Notes: generated by a model from the sequence alone, not told the origin. A stretch of DNA of 64,000 nucleotides from Candidatus Enterococcus testudinis (GCF_002140915.1 NZ_NGKU01000001.1:1681539-1745538); one strand, 5' to 3'. Counted from the first letter of the stretch, positions 29,920 to 40,235 are shown. Numbers and translations are program-made.

Positions 29920-29953
29920 GTTTATTATAGCACATTGCTTACGAATTGTAAGA
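29920..29953 (-). promoter_or_regulatory. HxlR gene promoter with palindromic operator
   Basis: On the minus strand CTTACA-N17-TATAAT. The perfect palindrome CTTAC-N5-GTAAG (29938-29952) covers the -35 box and spacer, a natural autoregulatory operator. Confidence 0.6.
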
Positions 29954-29966
29954 AACACGGCTTGTC

Positions 29967-32900
29967 TCAAGAAAAATCAAGGACCTTTTGCGCGCGCAAT
30001 AAGACAAGGAACGTCTGGCGAACAGGTTTGTGCAACGCTTTTTCAAGGGCTTGACTATACAATTTCAACTGTCCATAATAACGATCTTTCATTTTTTGGA
30101 TCATCTGTTCTTCGTTGCCGAATGTATCATCAGTTTTGAAATCATACAAAATGATTTCATCTGGTAATTCGATATAGCCATCAATGATGCCATGGATCAA
30201 TAGTTGTGCATCCGGTTCATCGAATCCTTCAAAAATCGTATCCGCCTCTTTCAGCATCGAAAATGGCTGTTCTCGTTTGACCCTATTTGAATACTGCAAC
30301 ACTTTTTCACCTAGTTCAGTATGATAAAACCATAAAATACTCTCGCGGTCAATTTGTTTGGCGATTTCTTCAGAAAAAAATCGGTTTTCTACCAATTGAT
30401 CAATTAGACCTGTCAAGGATTCTCGTGTAGGTGTTTCCCCCAACGGCAGCATCTGCAGAACCGTATGGGTCGCTGTACCGATCGTTGCCGCCTGTGGTTC
30501 AATGTCTTGCATAAATTTTGGTGTAGCCAACGTGTCTTGAACATAGCGGTGTTGCTGCTGTGTTTTTTCTGATGCGCTTTGCCAAGCCAGCAATGTCGTC
30601 TGTTGGTCATCAGGATCATTGTACAACCGTTTTAATTCTGACACAGATTGATAACTGGTCGTTTCTGTTGCTTTAGGGTACATGTACTGATAGGCTAAAC
30701 GCTTCGTCAAATCATCCAAAGCAACGTCATTGCTGCTTTCGACCTCTGTTTCTTCTGTCACTTCAAGGGGGGCGCTTTCTACGGAAAGTGCCTCTTGATT
30801 CCACCAAGTGATCGAGAAATGGGCCGGATGATGAATCGTTCGCTTACGATCCGTCGCTTCTGGGAAGACGGCTTCCATATCGGGGTGACGCATCAATGTC
30901 CGACCGATCCAGTCCATCAAACTTCCCCGCGCCACCAAGCGCAATGCCGGATCAAGGACAAGGTCTTTTTGAGTCAAGCCTGCCTGCCAAGCTTTGAAGC
31001 CTTCTTCTTGGTTTTTGTAAGAACCAACCAAATAAAGTTTCTGCTCTGCTCTGGTCAGCGCTACATAGAGCTTACGCATTTCTTCTGAGAGCGCCTTTTT
31101 TAAACGAACCTGTTTGATTGCTTGGAAGGGCAGGGTTTCATACTTGATATTTTCGGCAGCATCGATGTATTGAATGCCAGCACCGAGACTTTCTTCAAAG
31201 ATATATCGTTTTTGAAAGTCTTGATAATTGAAGAACTTTGTCGTATCCAGCAAAAAGACCACTGGAAACTCTAATCCTTTGCTGGCGTGAACTGTCATGA
31301 CGCGGACGGCATTTTCGACGGGTGTAGCCAATGGTTCCGCAAGGTCTTTGTTCTTTTCCTGCATCTTTTCCACAAAACGAATAAATTGGTACAAGCCGCG
31401 AAAACTGCTTTTTTCATACTTCTCTGCGCGATGGATCAATGCTACAAGATTTGCATAACGCTGCTGACCTGCCGGCAAGCCGACCACGTAATCCAAGTAA
31501 GCAGTTTCTTGATAAATACGCCATAATAAATCCGGAATCGTACTGCGGCGTGCGTCTTCACGCCATTGCGCAAGAGCGGTCAAAAAATCGCGGACACGTT
31601 GAGCCAATACAGTTTCTTCTTGCAAATGTTCTTGATGATAGGTCAGCAACGCAGCGTAATATTCCCCCATGCGATCCGCCATACGGATCTCAGCCAATTG
31701 ATCTTCGGTCAGCCCAACTATCGGCGAGCGCAATACAGCAACCAACGGGATGTCTTGATACGGATTATCAATGATCTGCAACAGCGAAACGATCGTTTGG
31801 ATTTCTGTTGCTTGAAAATAGTTTTGGGCGTCGTTGACAGCCAATGGCAAACCGAATTTTTTGAAGACATCCAAGATGACCAGATTGTTCTTTCTTGTCG
31901 GTGTCAACAAGACGATATCACTGTAGGTAACTGGTCGATTTTCTTTGGTTTTTTTGTCGTAGATCATAAACTGATCATCGATCAACCCGCGAATTTTCAA
32001 TGCGGTGATATGCAATTCACCTTCTGTTTTGTCATCAATCAATGAAGGTGCATCACCTTGTTCTTTTTCATAAAGCAAGATTTCTGTCTGATACGCATCG
32101 CTGTCAGGAAAATGTGGGAATCCCGTCACTAAGGCAGCCGCCTCATCATAAGGGATTTGTCCAACACGGGTATCCATTAATTGTTGAAAAACCAAATTGG
32201 TAAAATCTAAGACATCGGAACGGGACCGGAAATTTTCCGCCAAAACGATCCGGCGACCACCCTTCTCCGTTTCAAAATCCATGTATTTTTCAATAAAGAG
32301 CGTTGGATCTGCTAAACGAAAGGAATAGATCGATTGTTTGACATCACCGACCATAAACATATTGCCAGGATTGCTGTCTACTTGCCGGACCCAGTACAAC
32401 AGGGCTTCTTGCAAACGATTGACATCTTGGTATTCGTCTACCAATACTTCAGCAAAGCGATCACGGTAATACACAGCAGCCTCGTTGCCATCACCTGACC
32501 CTTGCAAAATCTGCAACGCAAAATGTTCTAGATCATTAAAGTCTAAGCGTCCTGTAGCCAATTTGCGTTCTTGAAAAGCAGCCATAAACGCTGCCGTCAT
32601 TTCTGCCATTTTGTCCACGATCGGTGCTGATTTTTCCAACAGGCCAATCATGTCTGCCGGTGGATAAGGAAAGTATGCTTTCAACTGCTCGACCATTTTT
32701 TTGGCATCATCTCGTAACGGCTTGATCTCTTGCGACAATTCTTTTTGTTCTGCTTTGCGAAAGCTTGGATAGCGGGCGTAATTCGGTTTTTGGATACTTT
32801 CATAGAAGCCGTCTACTTGATCCGCTTGAACCATTGCTTGCAGCTGCTCAACCAATGAGAGATCTTGCTGCAATACAGCAGCCGCTTTGTCCATCTCAGG

Positions 32901-33647
32901 CGAAGGATCGGCTAAGTCTTTGGCAGCAGTGACCAAAGAATGCGCGGTCTGCAAAGTATCTTGTAACATGGGCTTGATGAGTGATCGATACAGCGGTTGA
33001 TCCGCAAAAGTACCCGCTACTAGGTATTGGTCTGCCAAATGTTGCAACCAATGAATCGGATCTGGATTGGCACGGGCAAAATCATATAATGACATGATCA
33101 GATCACCAACCCCTTCGTCCGAGCGATCGCTGGCAAAGTTTTCAGTTAGTTTGAAAAACGCTTCGTCATTTTCTTCATATTGCTGATCCCGCAATTGAGT
33201 CCAAATCTCTTCTTTCATCAGCAGTGTTTCCGTTTCATCCGTTAGCATACGAAAATTCGGATCTAGATCGATCAAATAATAAAAGCGTCGAATCACTGTC
33301 AAACAAAATGCATGCAATGTCGAGATGTTTGCTGTGGGAAGCAGCTGCAATTGACGCACAAAATGCTGACGCCGTTCTGGGTCACTTTCTTGATTGATGG
33401 CCTCGTGCAAAGCCTGTTCGATCCGTTCTTTCATTTCTCTGGCCGCAGCTTCGGTAAAGGTCACGATCAACAAAGCATCTACTGTCGTGCCAGCTTTCAG
33501 CTTTTCAATGACACGCCGCACCAAAACGGTCGTTTTCCCGGAACCAGCCGAAGCAGAGACCAATAGGTTGTCCCCATGGTCAAAAATAGCTTGCCACTGA
33601 GTATCCGTAAAGGTTTCATTTTGCGGTTTTAAAGGGATCTTACTCAT
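29967..33647 (-). CDS. addA: ATP-dependent helicase/nuclease subunit AddA
   Basis: 1226-residue UvrD-type helicase with C-terminal nuclease. Walker A ASAGSGKTT (33-41), DEYQDVN motif II, VMTVHASKGLEFPVV motif V and a RecB-like nuclease motif (ILYDFKTD) near residue 1170. With AddB/RexB it resects double-strand breaks up to Chi sites for RecA loading. Its start overlaps the addB end by 8 bp. Confidence 0.96.
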   Translation of the reverse strand: MSKIPLKPQNETFTDTQWQAIFDHGDNLLVSASAGSGKTTVLVRRVIEKLKAGTTVDALLIVTFTEAAAREMKERIEQALHEAINQESDPERRQHFVRQLQLLPTANISTLHAFCLTVIRRFYYLIDLDPNFRMLTDETETLLMKEEIWTQLRDQQYEENDEAFFKLTENFASDRSDEGVGDLIMSLYDFARANPDPIHWLQHLADQYLVAGTFADQPLYRSLIKPMLQDTLQTAHSLVTAAKDLADPSPEMDKAAAVLQQDLSLVEQLQAMVQADQVDGFYESIQKPNYARYPSFRKAEQKELSQEIKPLRDDAKKMVEQLKAYFPYPPADMIGLLEKSAPIVDKMAEMTAAFMAAFQERKLATGRLDFNDLEHFALQILQGSGDGNEAAVYYRDRFAEVLVDEYQDVNRLQEALLYWVRQVDSNPGNMFMVGDVKQSIYSFRLADPTLFIEKYMDFETEKGGRRIVLAENFRSRSDVLDFTNLVFQQLMDTRVGQIPYDEAAALVTGFPHFPDSDAYQTEILLYEKEQGDAPSLIDDKTEGELHITALKIRGLIDDQFMIYDKKTKENRPVTYSDIVLLTPTRKNNLVILDVFKKFGLPLAVNDAQNYFQATEIQTIVSLLQIIDNPYQDIPLVAVLRSPIVGLTEDQLAEIRMADRMGEYYAALLTYHQEHLQEETVLAQRVRDFLTALAQWREDARRSTIPDLLWRIYQETAYLDYVVGLPAGQQRYANLVALIHRAEKYEKSSFRGLYQFIRFVEKMQEKNKDLAEPLATPVENAVRVMTVHASKGLEFPVVFLLDTTKFFNYQDFQKRYIFEESLGAGIQYIDAAENIKYETLPFQAIKQVRLKKALSEEMRKLYVALTRAEQKLYLVGSYKNQEEGFKAWQAGLTQKDLVLDPALRLVARGSLMDWIGRTLMRHPDMEAVFPEATDRKRTIHHPAHFSITWWNQEALSVESAPLEVTEETEVESSNDVALDDLTKRLAYQYMYPKATETTSYQSVSELKRLYNDPDDQQTTLLAWQSASEKTQQQHRYVQDTLATPKFMQDIEPQAATIGTATHTVLQMLPLGETPTRESLTGLIDQLVENRFFSEEIAKQIDRESILWFYHTELGEKVLQYSNRVKREQPFSMLKEADTIFEGFDEPDAQLLIHGIIDGYIELPDEIILYDFKTDDTFGNEEQMIQKMKDRYYGQLKLYSQALEKALHKPVRQTFLVLLRAQKVLDFS

Positions 33648-36600
33648 GCTCTTCCTCCCTTAAGCGTTGTATAATTTCTTCTTTAGATAAGTTTTCTAAT
33701 CTATGGTAGTCATTTTCTTTTAACAAAACATCAAATTCGCAGATACTGCGGAAGGGACAAAATTCACACGCACGCTTCTTATCCTTTATTTTGTAAGAAG
33801 GATTCAGCGCGATATCCCCACTAAGCAGCCTTTCAGCACTTTGTTGCATATTTTTGCGATTGTGCCCCCGCAGCAAGTCCAACTCATCCTCGGTATAAAA
33901 CTTGTTCTTGGCTTGAGCTGTTTTTTGATACACATCATTTTTGTCTTTGCGAATAGGAAAGATCAGTGAATTCTTGCTGGTTTCTACTTCTTGGTCTAGT
34001 AATGGGAATACGGATGGCTCGTCTATGAATAATCCATCGTATTTAAAGCGTTTCAGCCGTTCATCCTCATCGGCTTCTTGACCATCTAATAATGGGTCAT
34101 GCACATGCAGATAATAGGCACCGGCAGGATGAACATTGGTGGAGCCAACCAATTGCACAGCATCTGTCAACGCAACATCCAAATAAGTGATCAACTGCAT
34201 CGCCAACCCATAATAGGCTTCTGACAAATCAAAATCTCGGCTGCTGGATTTGTAATCCACAACAGATAGCCATTGTTCTTCCTCACTTTGCGCGGTGTCT
34301 ACCCGGTCGATTTTTCCCCGTACATGAAGTTCCCCCCCCGAACTTAATGGCAATTCAATACCATTGATGCCATTGGAACCTGCAATCTGACCGAATAATA
34401 CTTCTGTTTTTTCCGGTGAAAAATGCATTTTCTGACCTTGTCGCATCAAAGCCCAGGCCACTCGTTGAATGGTTTTGCCCAACTGATAACGTATAAAGTT
34501 CATCCGCGCAGAACTTGTGAGTAAGCGATAGCGGCTTTCACCGAATATTTCTTGCAAGACTGCTTCCACAAACTGTGTTTTCTGATCAGCAGTCAATTGT
34601 ATCAATGAGATATTTTCCGTGATCAGTACTTTGACAAAACGGTCTAACGCATCATGGAAAAACTCTCCAGTCATGGCTGGACTCAAGCCATAAATATCAC
34701 GTTCCTTCAGACGCAAACCATAACTAACAAAATATTTATATTCACATTGATAGAAGGTCTCCATCTGCGAAATCGAACTGTAGATCGACGAACCATAAAG
34801 TGCAGCTGCTTGGTCTTGTGACATAGGAACGGGTATATTCTGATGGGTCTGACTCTCAAAGACTTTATGCGCCAAATCATGCCACTGGGTAGCCAATAAT
34901 CGCTGCTTAAGTGTTTGCCAAACAGACGGTAAATGCATTTTGTTTTTGTTGGCCTGTTGGCTCAGATTATTGATTTGATAAATCAAACTACGGTACGTGC
35001 CGACATAATAGTCTGGCGGACTGGTCAAGGACAAGAACCCACGGTCGACAAAGCGGCTAGTTGTCCGCTGCGTGATCCGTTCTAAATAGGGAGATTGTTT
35101 GATATTTTGCTGTGTATCGAAATTACAAGCATAGGACAAATACAAATGATCTGTTGCTGACAGTAATATCCCATAAAACAAGAACGGTTCTTTGACGCTG
35201 CCTTCAATGATCGTATCTCGCAGATATTTTTCTCCAGCAAAGTGCTGATTGAATTGTTGTCGCTCTTCATTGGTCAGCAATGTATGGTTCTCGATTTTTC
35301 TCGGCAGTGCACTTTCATTCAAACCTAAAGCAAAAGTGATTTTACTTTGTCGAGGACGCGCGAGGTCATGGCGGTTGATGTTGACTTGATCGATGGCCGT
35401 CGGGATTTTGCCGAAAGTGACAGTTTCTAACCCTGTCATCACAATATCTTCAAACAAATCAACATCAAAAGGATCTTCACCATATACGGTGATATATTCA
35501 TCCAAGAGATCCATCAATGCCTGCCACGCTTGCTCATGATTGCGGGCTTGATCTAGCTTCCCTTGATCGATTGCTTGGTCCCGCCAATACCGCAATTGCG
35601 TGTCGACACCAGATTGAATCAAAAATAAATACAGCCCTTTCACAGCCTCTTGATTGGTTTTCACTTGGGTCAAAGCTTGTAAACTGTCCGCAATGTCTGT
35701 CCGAAAAGCCTGTCGCAACTGATTGGTGTATGCCGTCAGTTCAGAGATAGCTGTTTGTTCTTGTGCATCAATTGAATAGGCTGCCAAAGTCCAATCTTCC
35801 GCTCTGGTCCAAACTGCACCTTGGAAATCGTGGGCCAACGCTTGATTCTCCGTCATATCTGTCAGCTGTCGGAAACGATCCCGAGCCGCCTGCCAATCTC
35901 CTTCTTCTTGAAACGAATGGGGCAAATACAATTCGGTCCGTAATAGACGAAAGACATCCCGTAGACGGTACCCATATTGCCTGCAAGCAAAAAAAGCGTT
36001 TAAGAATTCAACCAAAGGATGTTGCGCCATCATTTGTTCTTCATCTATATAGAAAGGAATCTCATATTCCGTAAATATTTTGGGGATATATTGATGATAG
36101 ATCTCTGGTTCTGCAACCAGCAACTGAATATCCCGATAGCGCATAGGCGAGGCGTCATTTTTTTCACTCATCAAACGACGGATCTCAGCTGCGATTTGCC
36201 GGACTTCTTCTTCAGGATTACCCATTTTCCATAATGACAAGTGGGGTTCTAAAGCTGACTTTTGCTGATAATGTCCTTGAGATTGCGTTTCCCGCCAGAA
36301 GGTTTCTAATTCAAGGTACGCTGCCTTTTGCACTGATTGACTGTCCATCGGCGGCAATTTCTGATCAAGATACAACTTGATTCCGTTCTCTTTGGCATAT
36401 TGGAAAAATTGAAAATAACTGCGCCCAGCTTCATAGAACAAATCCAAAGGCGATGGCAATCCGTTCGTATACGGACGATCCAGCATTAAATCAATGGCTA
36501 CATGCCCTTTCTCCATCAATACATTGATCAATTGTTGTTCTTGCGTTGAAAAAGTTGAGAACCCATTGATTACAAACAATGTCTTGCTCAAATCAGGCGT

Positions 36601-37227
36601 ATAGCGGTTGGGGCTGTCATTTGACATAGAAAGGTCGTGTGCATCTCCAGTTAAATACCGAGTCAATAATGTGATTGGCTGATCTACTTGCACCCCACGC
36701 TCTAGCAATTCCGTTTCAAAGCGTTGAAATATGGCCGCTAATTCTGAGAACTTGCGGGTGGCATCCGTATGGCTGTCGATCAAACCGCCTCCTGCCAATA
36801 AATCGGCGACACTCAGTTGACTCGTATGCATTTCTTGATAAAAGGCCAATAACTGCTGCACAAACCCATTTTTGTTGATTTCACCACGGTATAAAATCAA
36901 TTCTTCTTCCATGTCCAACAATAATTTGCGCATGATCATCGTTGCACCATTTTCAGAAAGCGCCCCTTGAGACAATAATCCTGTTTGCTGCAAATAATAC
37001 CAAGCCAAGCGATAAAAACTATAGATTTGCCCGCGGATCGATGCGAAATCTCCTGATTGTGTTGCTTTCAACCCTTGCAAGATTTCTCTCTCGCGTTCGA
37101 ATTTGTTGTAGTTTGGCACGAGGAAGAACACGTCTTGCTGTTCTTCTTGCAGCCACTCTTTAGCCACAGTGATTATGGCTTGTTCGTGGTCGCTGCGGCC
37201 GTCGCCGATAATAAATCGTAGACTCAT
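33640..37227 (-). CDS. rexB: ATP-dependent nuclease subunit B (AddB/RexB type)
   Basis: 1195 residues. The N-terminal GDGRSDHEQ has lost the Walker A P-loop seen in Bacillus AddB, which is typical of the RexB form in streptococci and enterococci. The C-terminal nuclease core has VVDYKSSS near residue 990, and cysteines (one in QCEYKYF, three in CEFCPFRSICEF) that should hold a 4Fe-4S cluster. Encoded between lepB and addA; all three point the same way. Confidence 0.93.
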   Translation of the reverse strand: MSLRFIIGDGRSDHEQAIITVAKEWLQEEQQDVFFLVPNYNKFEREREILQGLKATQSGDFASIRGQIYSFYRLAWYYLQQTGLLSQGALSENGATMIMRKLLLDMEEELILYRGEINKNGFVQQLLAFYQEMHTSQLSVADLLAGGGLIDSHTDATRKFSELAAIFQRFETELLERGVQVDQPITLLTRYLTGDAHDLSMSNDSPNRYTPDLSKTLFVINGFSTFSTQEQQLINVLMEKGHVAIDLMLDRPYTNGLPSPLDLFYEAGRSYFQFFQYAKENGIKLYLDQKLPPMDSQSVQKAAYLELETFWRETQSQGHYQQKSALEPHLSLWKMGNPEEEVRQIAAEIRRLMSEKNDASPMRYRDIQLLVAEPEIYHQYIPKIFTEYEIPFYIDEEQMMAQHPLVEFLNAFFACRQYGYRLRDVFRLLRTELYLPHSFQEEGDWQAARDRFRQLTDMTENQALAHDFQGAVWTRAEDWTLAAYSIDAQEQTAISELTAYTNQLRQAFRTDIADSLQALTQVKTNQEAVKGLYLFLIQSGVDTQLRYWRDQAIDQGKLDQARNHEQAWQALMDLLDEYITVYGEDPFDVDLFEDIVMTGLETVTFGKIPTAIDQVNINRHDLARPRQSKITFALGLNESALPRKIENHTLLTNEERQQFNQHFAGEKYLRDTIIEGSVKEPFLFYGILLSATDHLYLSYACNFDTQQNIKQSPYLERITQRTTSRFVDRGFLSLTSPPDYYVGTYRSLIYQINNLSQQANKNKMHLPSVWQTLKQRLLATQWHDLAHKVFESQTHQNIPVPMSQDQAAALYGSSIYSSISQMETFYQCEYKYFVSYGLRLKERDIYGLSPAMTGEFFHDALDRFVKVLITENISLIQLTADQKTQFVEAVLQEIFGESRYRLLTSSARMNFIRYQLGKTIQRVAWALMRQGQKMHFSPEKTEVLFGQIAGSNGINGIELPLSSGGELHVRGKIDRVDTAQSEEEQWLSVVDYKSSSRDFDLSEAYYGLAMQLITYLDVALTDAVQLVGSTNVHPAGAYYLHVHDPLLDGQEADEDERLKRFKYDGLFIDEPSVFPLLDQEVETSKNSLIFPIRKDKNDVYQKTAQAKNKFYTEDELDLLRGHNRKNMQQSAERLLSGDIALNPSYKIKDKKRACEFCPFRSICEFDVLLKENDYHRLENLSKEEIIQRLREEEHE

Positions 37228-37308
37228 AATTGGCTCCTTTCCTAATCAGATCGTCACATTTCGTTCGATCCTTTGATGGTTGTTTAACATATGTATTCCA
37301 TTGAATCA

Positions 37309-37845
37309 TCACTCGTTTAAGCGGCCAAAATCAGCGATGGGCCAAAACACAAACACCACATCTCCCAGCACCGCCGACGCATCGATCAGCCCTAATTGCC
37401 GACTATCTTTTGAAATACGTCGATTGTCGCCCAAGACCAAAAGTTTTCCCTCTGGCACTTCTGTTTCGTCAAATAATGACATATCGAAATCATCTGTCAA
37501 GGGAAATCCATCTTGGAGATTGGCTTTAAAGTCGTCTAAATAGGGTTCATCATAGGCGGTTCCGTTGATATATAACATGTCATCCTGATAGACCACTTGA
37601 TCCCCCGGCAAACCGATGACCCGCTTAATATAGTTTTTACCCGAATCATCTGGTGCGACAAAAGTGATTATATCAAAATGTTCGATGTCTGTTTGTTTCA
37701 ATGCAATCACCCGCTCACCATCATGCAAGGTTGGGTCCATCGAATCTCCTTTGACGATCACTGGTGTAAATACATACTGGCGGAGTAAAAAAAGAAAAGT
37801 CGCGAAAATCGCAATAAATCCAATTGTTTTCAATACTTCTTTCAT
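37309..37845 (-). CDS. lepB: Signal peptidase I
   Basis: 178 residues. Single N-terminal membrane segment (about 7-22), catalytic Ser35 in GDSMDPTL and Lys74 in YIKRVIGLPGD, box E LVLGDNRRISKDSR. The final arginine-serine pattern is slightly unusual (usual GDNR.SKDSR is intact). Cleaves Sec signal peptides on the outer face. Precedes rexB-addA by 81 bp, so the three may be one unit. Confidence 0.93.
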   Translation of the reverse strand: MKEVLKTIGFIAIFATFLFLLRQYVFTPVIVKGDSMDPTLHDGERVIALKQTDIEHFDIITFVAPDDSGKNYIKRVIGLPGDQVVYQDDMLYINGTAYDEPYLDDFKANLQDGFPLTDDFDMSLFDETEVPEGKLLVLGDNRRISKDSRQLGLIDASAVLGDVVFVFWPIADFGRLNE

Positions 37846-37873
37846 ATCATTTTCGCATCCTTAACTGTTGCTT

Positions 37874-37910
37874 CATTTTAATTTCTTGCCTAAAATCGAA
37901 CAAACATTCT
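37874..37910 (-). promoter_or_regulatory. lepB promoter with LexA-like box
   Basis: CGAACAAACATTCT at 37897-37910 differs by one base from the first LexA box of the SOS membrane gene (4393-4406). On the minus strand it overlaps TTGTTC, followed after 17 bp by TAAAAT, giving a promoter for lepB and perhaps rexB-addA. Weaker than the lexA sites. Confidence 0.45.
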
Positions 37911-38063
37911 TATTTATTTTAACATAAAACGGCACAAACGTGAGAGAAAGGAAAACTTTCTTTAGAAAAATTTGATGGCCCGCTTCCTTGCATATAAATT
38001 GTCAGATCAGCGAATCCATGCTACGGTTTTATACGTAGGATAAATTTGAAAGGAAGTGCCAAT

Positions 38064-39515
38064 GTGAACAGACAATTACCAGAAGTACCGACAAAATTAT
38101 TGATCAATGGCAAATGGATCGAGGGCAGTCAAGAAGCAGTAGCTGTGATTGATCCGGCAACCAACGAAGAACTGGTCAAAGTCAGTCAAGGAAGCACGAA
38201 GGAAACCAAAGACGCAATCGATGCTGCTGCGAAAGCGTTCGCTACTTGGTCCCGCATCTCCCCTAAGGAACGTGCCGACCATATGAACAAAATAGCTGAT
38301 TTGATGGCTGAAGAAAGTGACCGATTGGCGCTGATCATGAGTTTGGAACAAGGGAAACCTGTGAAAGAAGCAGCCGCTGAGATTCAATCGAATGTCGAGA
38401 ATTTTCGTTGGAATGCGGCTGAAGCACAACGTGTCTATGGCGAAGTCATTCCAGCACCCGAAGAAAATCATTGGTTGGTCCGCAAAGAAGCCATAGGTGT
38501 CGTAGGTGCAATTACACCATGGAACTTCCCATCCAATATGATCGCACGCAAAATCGCTCCGGCGATCGCCGTCGGATGTACATTAGTTATGAAACCATCA
38601 AAAGAAACCCCGCTTTCTGCTTTAGCACTAGGTGATATTTTCCAACGTGCTGGGTTGCCAGACGGTGTAGTCAATATTCTGTTAGGTTCTTCGGCTGAGA
38701 TTGGCAAAGAATTGACCGAAAATGAAATCGTCAAAAAAATCACCTTTACTGGGTCAACTGAAGTCGGCATGAAACTTTACGAGCAAGCCGCGCCTACCTT
38801 GAAAAAAGTTTCTATGGAGTTAGGTGGCCATGCACCATTCATCGTCTTTAGTGATGCGGATATCTCCTTAGCTGTCGATAAATTGATTGCGGCGAAATTT
38901 AGAAACAACGGCCAAGTATGTACCTCACCCAATCGCATCTTTGTAGAAGCGTCGATCAAAGAAACATTTACCACACGTTTACTCGAAAAAATGCAAGAGG
39001 TCACCGTTGGATTTGGTACCGATGATCCCACCGTTGGCCCAATGATCAATGAGGCTGGCGTAGATAAAGTTGTCGATCAATTAGCAGACGCCACAAAGAA
39101 AGGCGCCACCATTTTAGTTGGTGGTCATAAGATGACTGAAGCTCCCTATGCGAAGGGAAATTTCTTCGAACCAACTGTGATCGATGGGATTACACCGGAT
39201 ATGGACATGTATTACGATGAAACGTTTGGACCAGTCATTCCATTGATTGTTTTCGATGATCGTGAAGCAGTAGTTGAAGCTGCCAATGATACCGTTTTTG
39301 GCCTTGCTTCTTACTTCTTCTCAACCAACTTGCAAACCATTTCCAATACTGCGCAAAAACTGCAATATGGTATGGTCGGTGTCAATGATATTGCCATCTC
39401 TAATCCCGCAGCACCCTTTGGCGGTGTCAAGCATTCAGGGTTTGGCCGTGAAAACGGCAAATATGGACCTGAAGAATATGTGACCGTTAAATTTATTGCC
39501 ATTGATGCACAATAA
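38064..39515 (+). CDS. gabD: NAD(P)-dependent succinate-semialdehyde-type dehydrogenase
   Basis: 483-residue aldehyde dehydrogenase. GTG at 38064 fits the AAAGGAAG site; a TTG six codons earlier does not. TPWNFPSNM cofactor region, FTGSTEVG, catalytic Glu in MELGGHAP and Cys in NNGQVCTSPNR, ending EEYVTVKFIAI. Best fit is the GabD/YneI succinate-semialdehyde group. No GABA transaminase is nearby, so the true substrate is open. Confidence 0.85.
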   Translation: MNRQLPEVPTKLLINGKWIEGSQEAVAVIDPATNEELVKVSQGSTKETKDAIDAAAKAFATWSRISPKERADHMNKIADLMAEESDRLALIMSLEQGKPVKEAAAEIQSNVENFRWNAAEAQRVYGEVIPAPEENHWLVRKEAIGVVGAITPWNFPSNMIARKIAPAIAVGCTLVMKPSKETPLSALALGDIFQRAGLPDGVVNILLGSSAEIGKELTENEIVKKITFTGSTEVGMKLYEQAAPTLKKVSMELGGHAPFIVFSDADISLAVDKLIAAKFRNNGQVCTSPNRIFVEASIKETFTTRLLEKMQEVTVGFGTDDPTVGPMINEAGVDKVVDQLADATKKGATILVGGHKMTEAPYAKGNFFEPTVIDGITPDMDMYYDETFGPVIPLIVFDDREAVVEAANDTVFGLASYFFSTNLQTISNTAQKLQYGMVGVNDIAISNPAAPFGGVKHSGFGRENGKYGPEEYVTVKFIAIDAQ

Positions 39516-39570
39516 ATACAGCCGTACAAGAAGTCCAGTGGTAAGCTGGGCTTTTTGTTGAGCATTTTTA

Positions 39571-39599
39571 TTTACTAACATTAAGTAAGCATGTATACT
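39571..39599 (+). promoter_or_regulatory. Nitroreductase promoter with TTACT-N7-AGTAA operator
   Basis: TTTACT (39571-39576), 17 bp, TATACT (39594-39599). The palindrome TTACT-N7-AGTAA (39572-39588) overlaps the -35 box and agrees with the TACT-N7-AGTA operator reported for the HxlR-family repressor YodB. Confidence 0.65.
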
Positions 39600-39629
39600 A
39601 ACGCTATATTATAAAAAGGTGGTTATAAG

Positions 39630-40226
39630 ATGACGACATTCTTAGACACAATCAAAAAACGCCGTTCAATCTACGGATTAGGCAAAAACGTGACACTTTC
39701 TGAAACAGATATTGAATCAATCATCAAAGAAGCAGTCAAAAACAGCCCGACTGCATTTAATGCACAATCTCCTCGTGCCGTGATTTTGTTTGGTGATGCC
39801 CATGAAAAATTATGGTCATTGACTGAAGCCGCACTTGAGCCTTTGACACCGCCAGAAGCCTTCGAAGCAACAAAACAAAAACTGGCTGGTTTTAAAGCTG
39901 GTTTCGGTACCGTATTATTCTTTATCCATACAGATACAGTCAAAAATCTGCAAGATCAATTCGCACTGTATGCGGACAACTTCCCTGTTTGGGCAGAACA
40001 ATCAAATGGTATCGCCCAATCAAATACATGGGTAGCACTTGAAGAAGCTGGTCTTGGTGCCAACTTGCAACATTACAATCCAGTCATCGATGACGCTGTC
40101 GCACAAGAATGGTCGATTCCAGAAAACTGGCAATTACGGGCACAATTGGTCTTTGGCTCAAAAGAAAGTGAAGCCAATGAAAAAGAATTTTTAAGTGATG
40201 ACGAACGTTTCCTAGTCATCAAATAA
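39630..40226 (+). CDS. FMN-dependent nitroreductase family protein
   Basis: 198 residues, oxygen-insensitive nitroreductase fold. RRSIYGLG start binds FMN phosphate, SPTAFNAQS and GLGANLQHYNP complete the site. Closest by eye to the short YdfN/YodC/CinD group (Lactococcus CinD is copper- and quinone-inducible). Reduces nitro compounds or quinones with NAD(P)H. Monocistronic, with a likely redox-responsive operator. Confidence 0.85.
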   Translation: MTTFLDTIKKRRSIYGLGKNVTLSETDIESIIKEAVKNSPTAFNAQSPRAVILFGDAHEKLWSLTEAALEPLTPPEAFEATKQKLAGFKAGFGTVLFFIHTDTVKNLQDQFALYADNFPVWAEQSNGIAQSNTWVALEEAGLGANLQHYNPVIDDAVAQEWSIPENWQLRAQLVFGSKESEANEKEFLSDDERFLVIK

Positions 40227-40235
40227 ACGAAAAGA

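Noticed and set aside
31566-32045. A 159-codon plus-strand frame inside addA
   Set aside because: Antisense to conserved AddA helicase sequence, no ribosome site, no recognisable domain.
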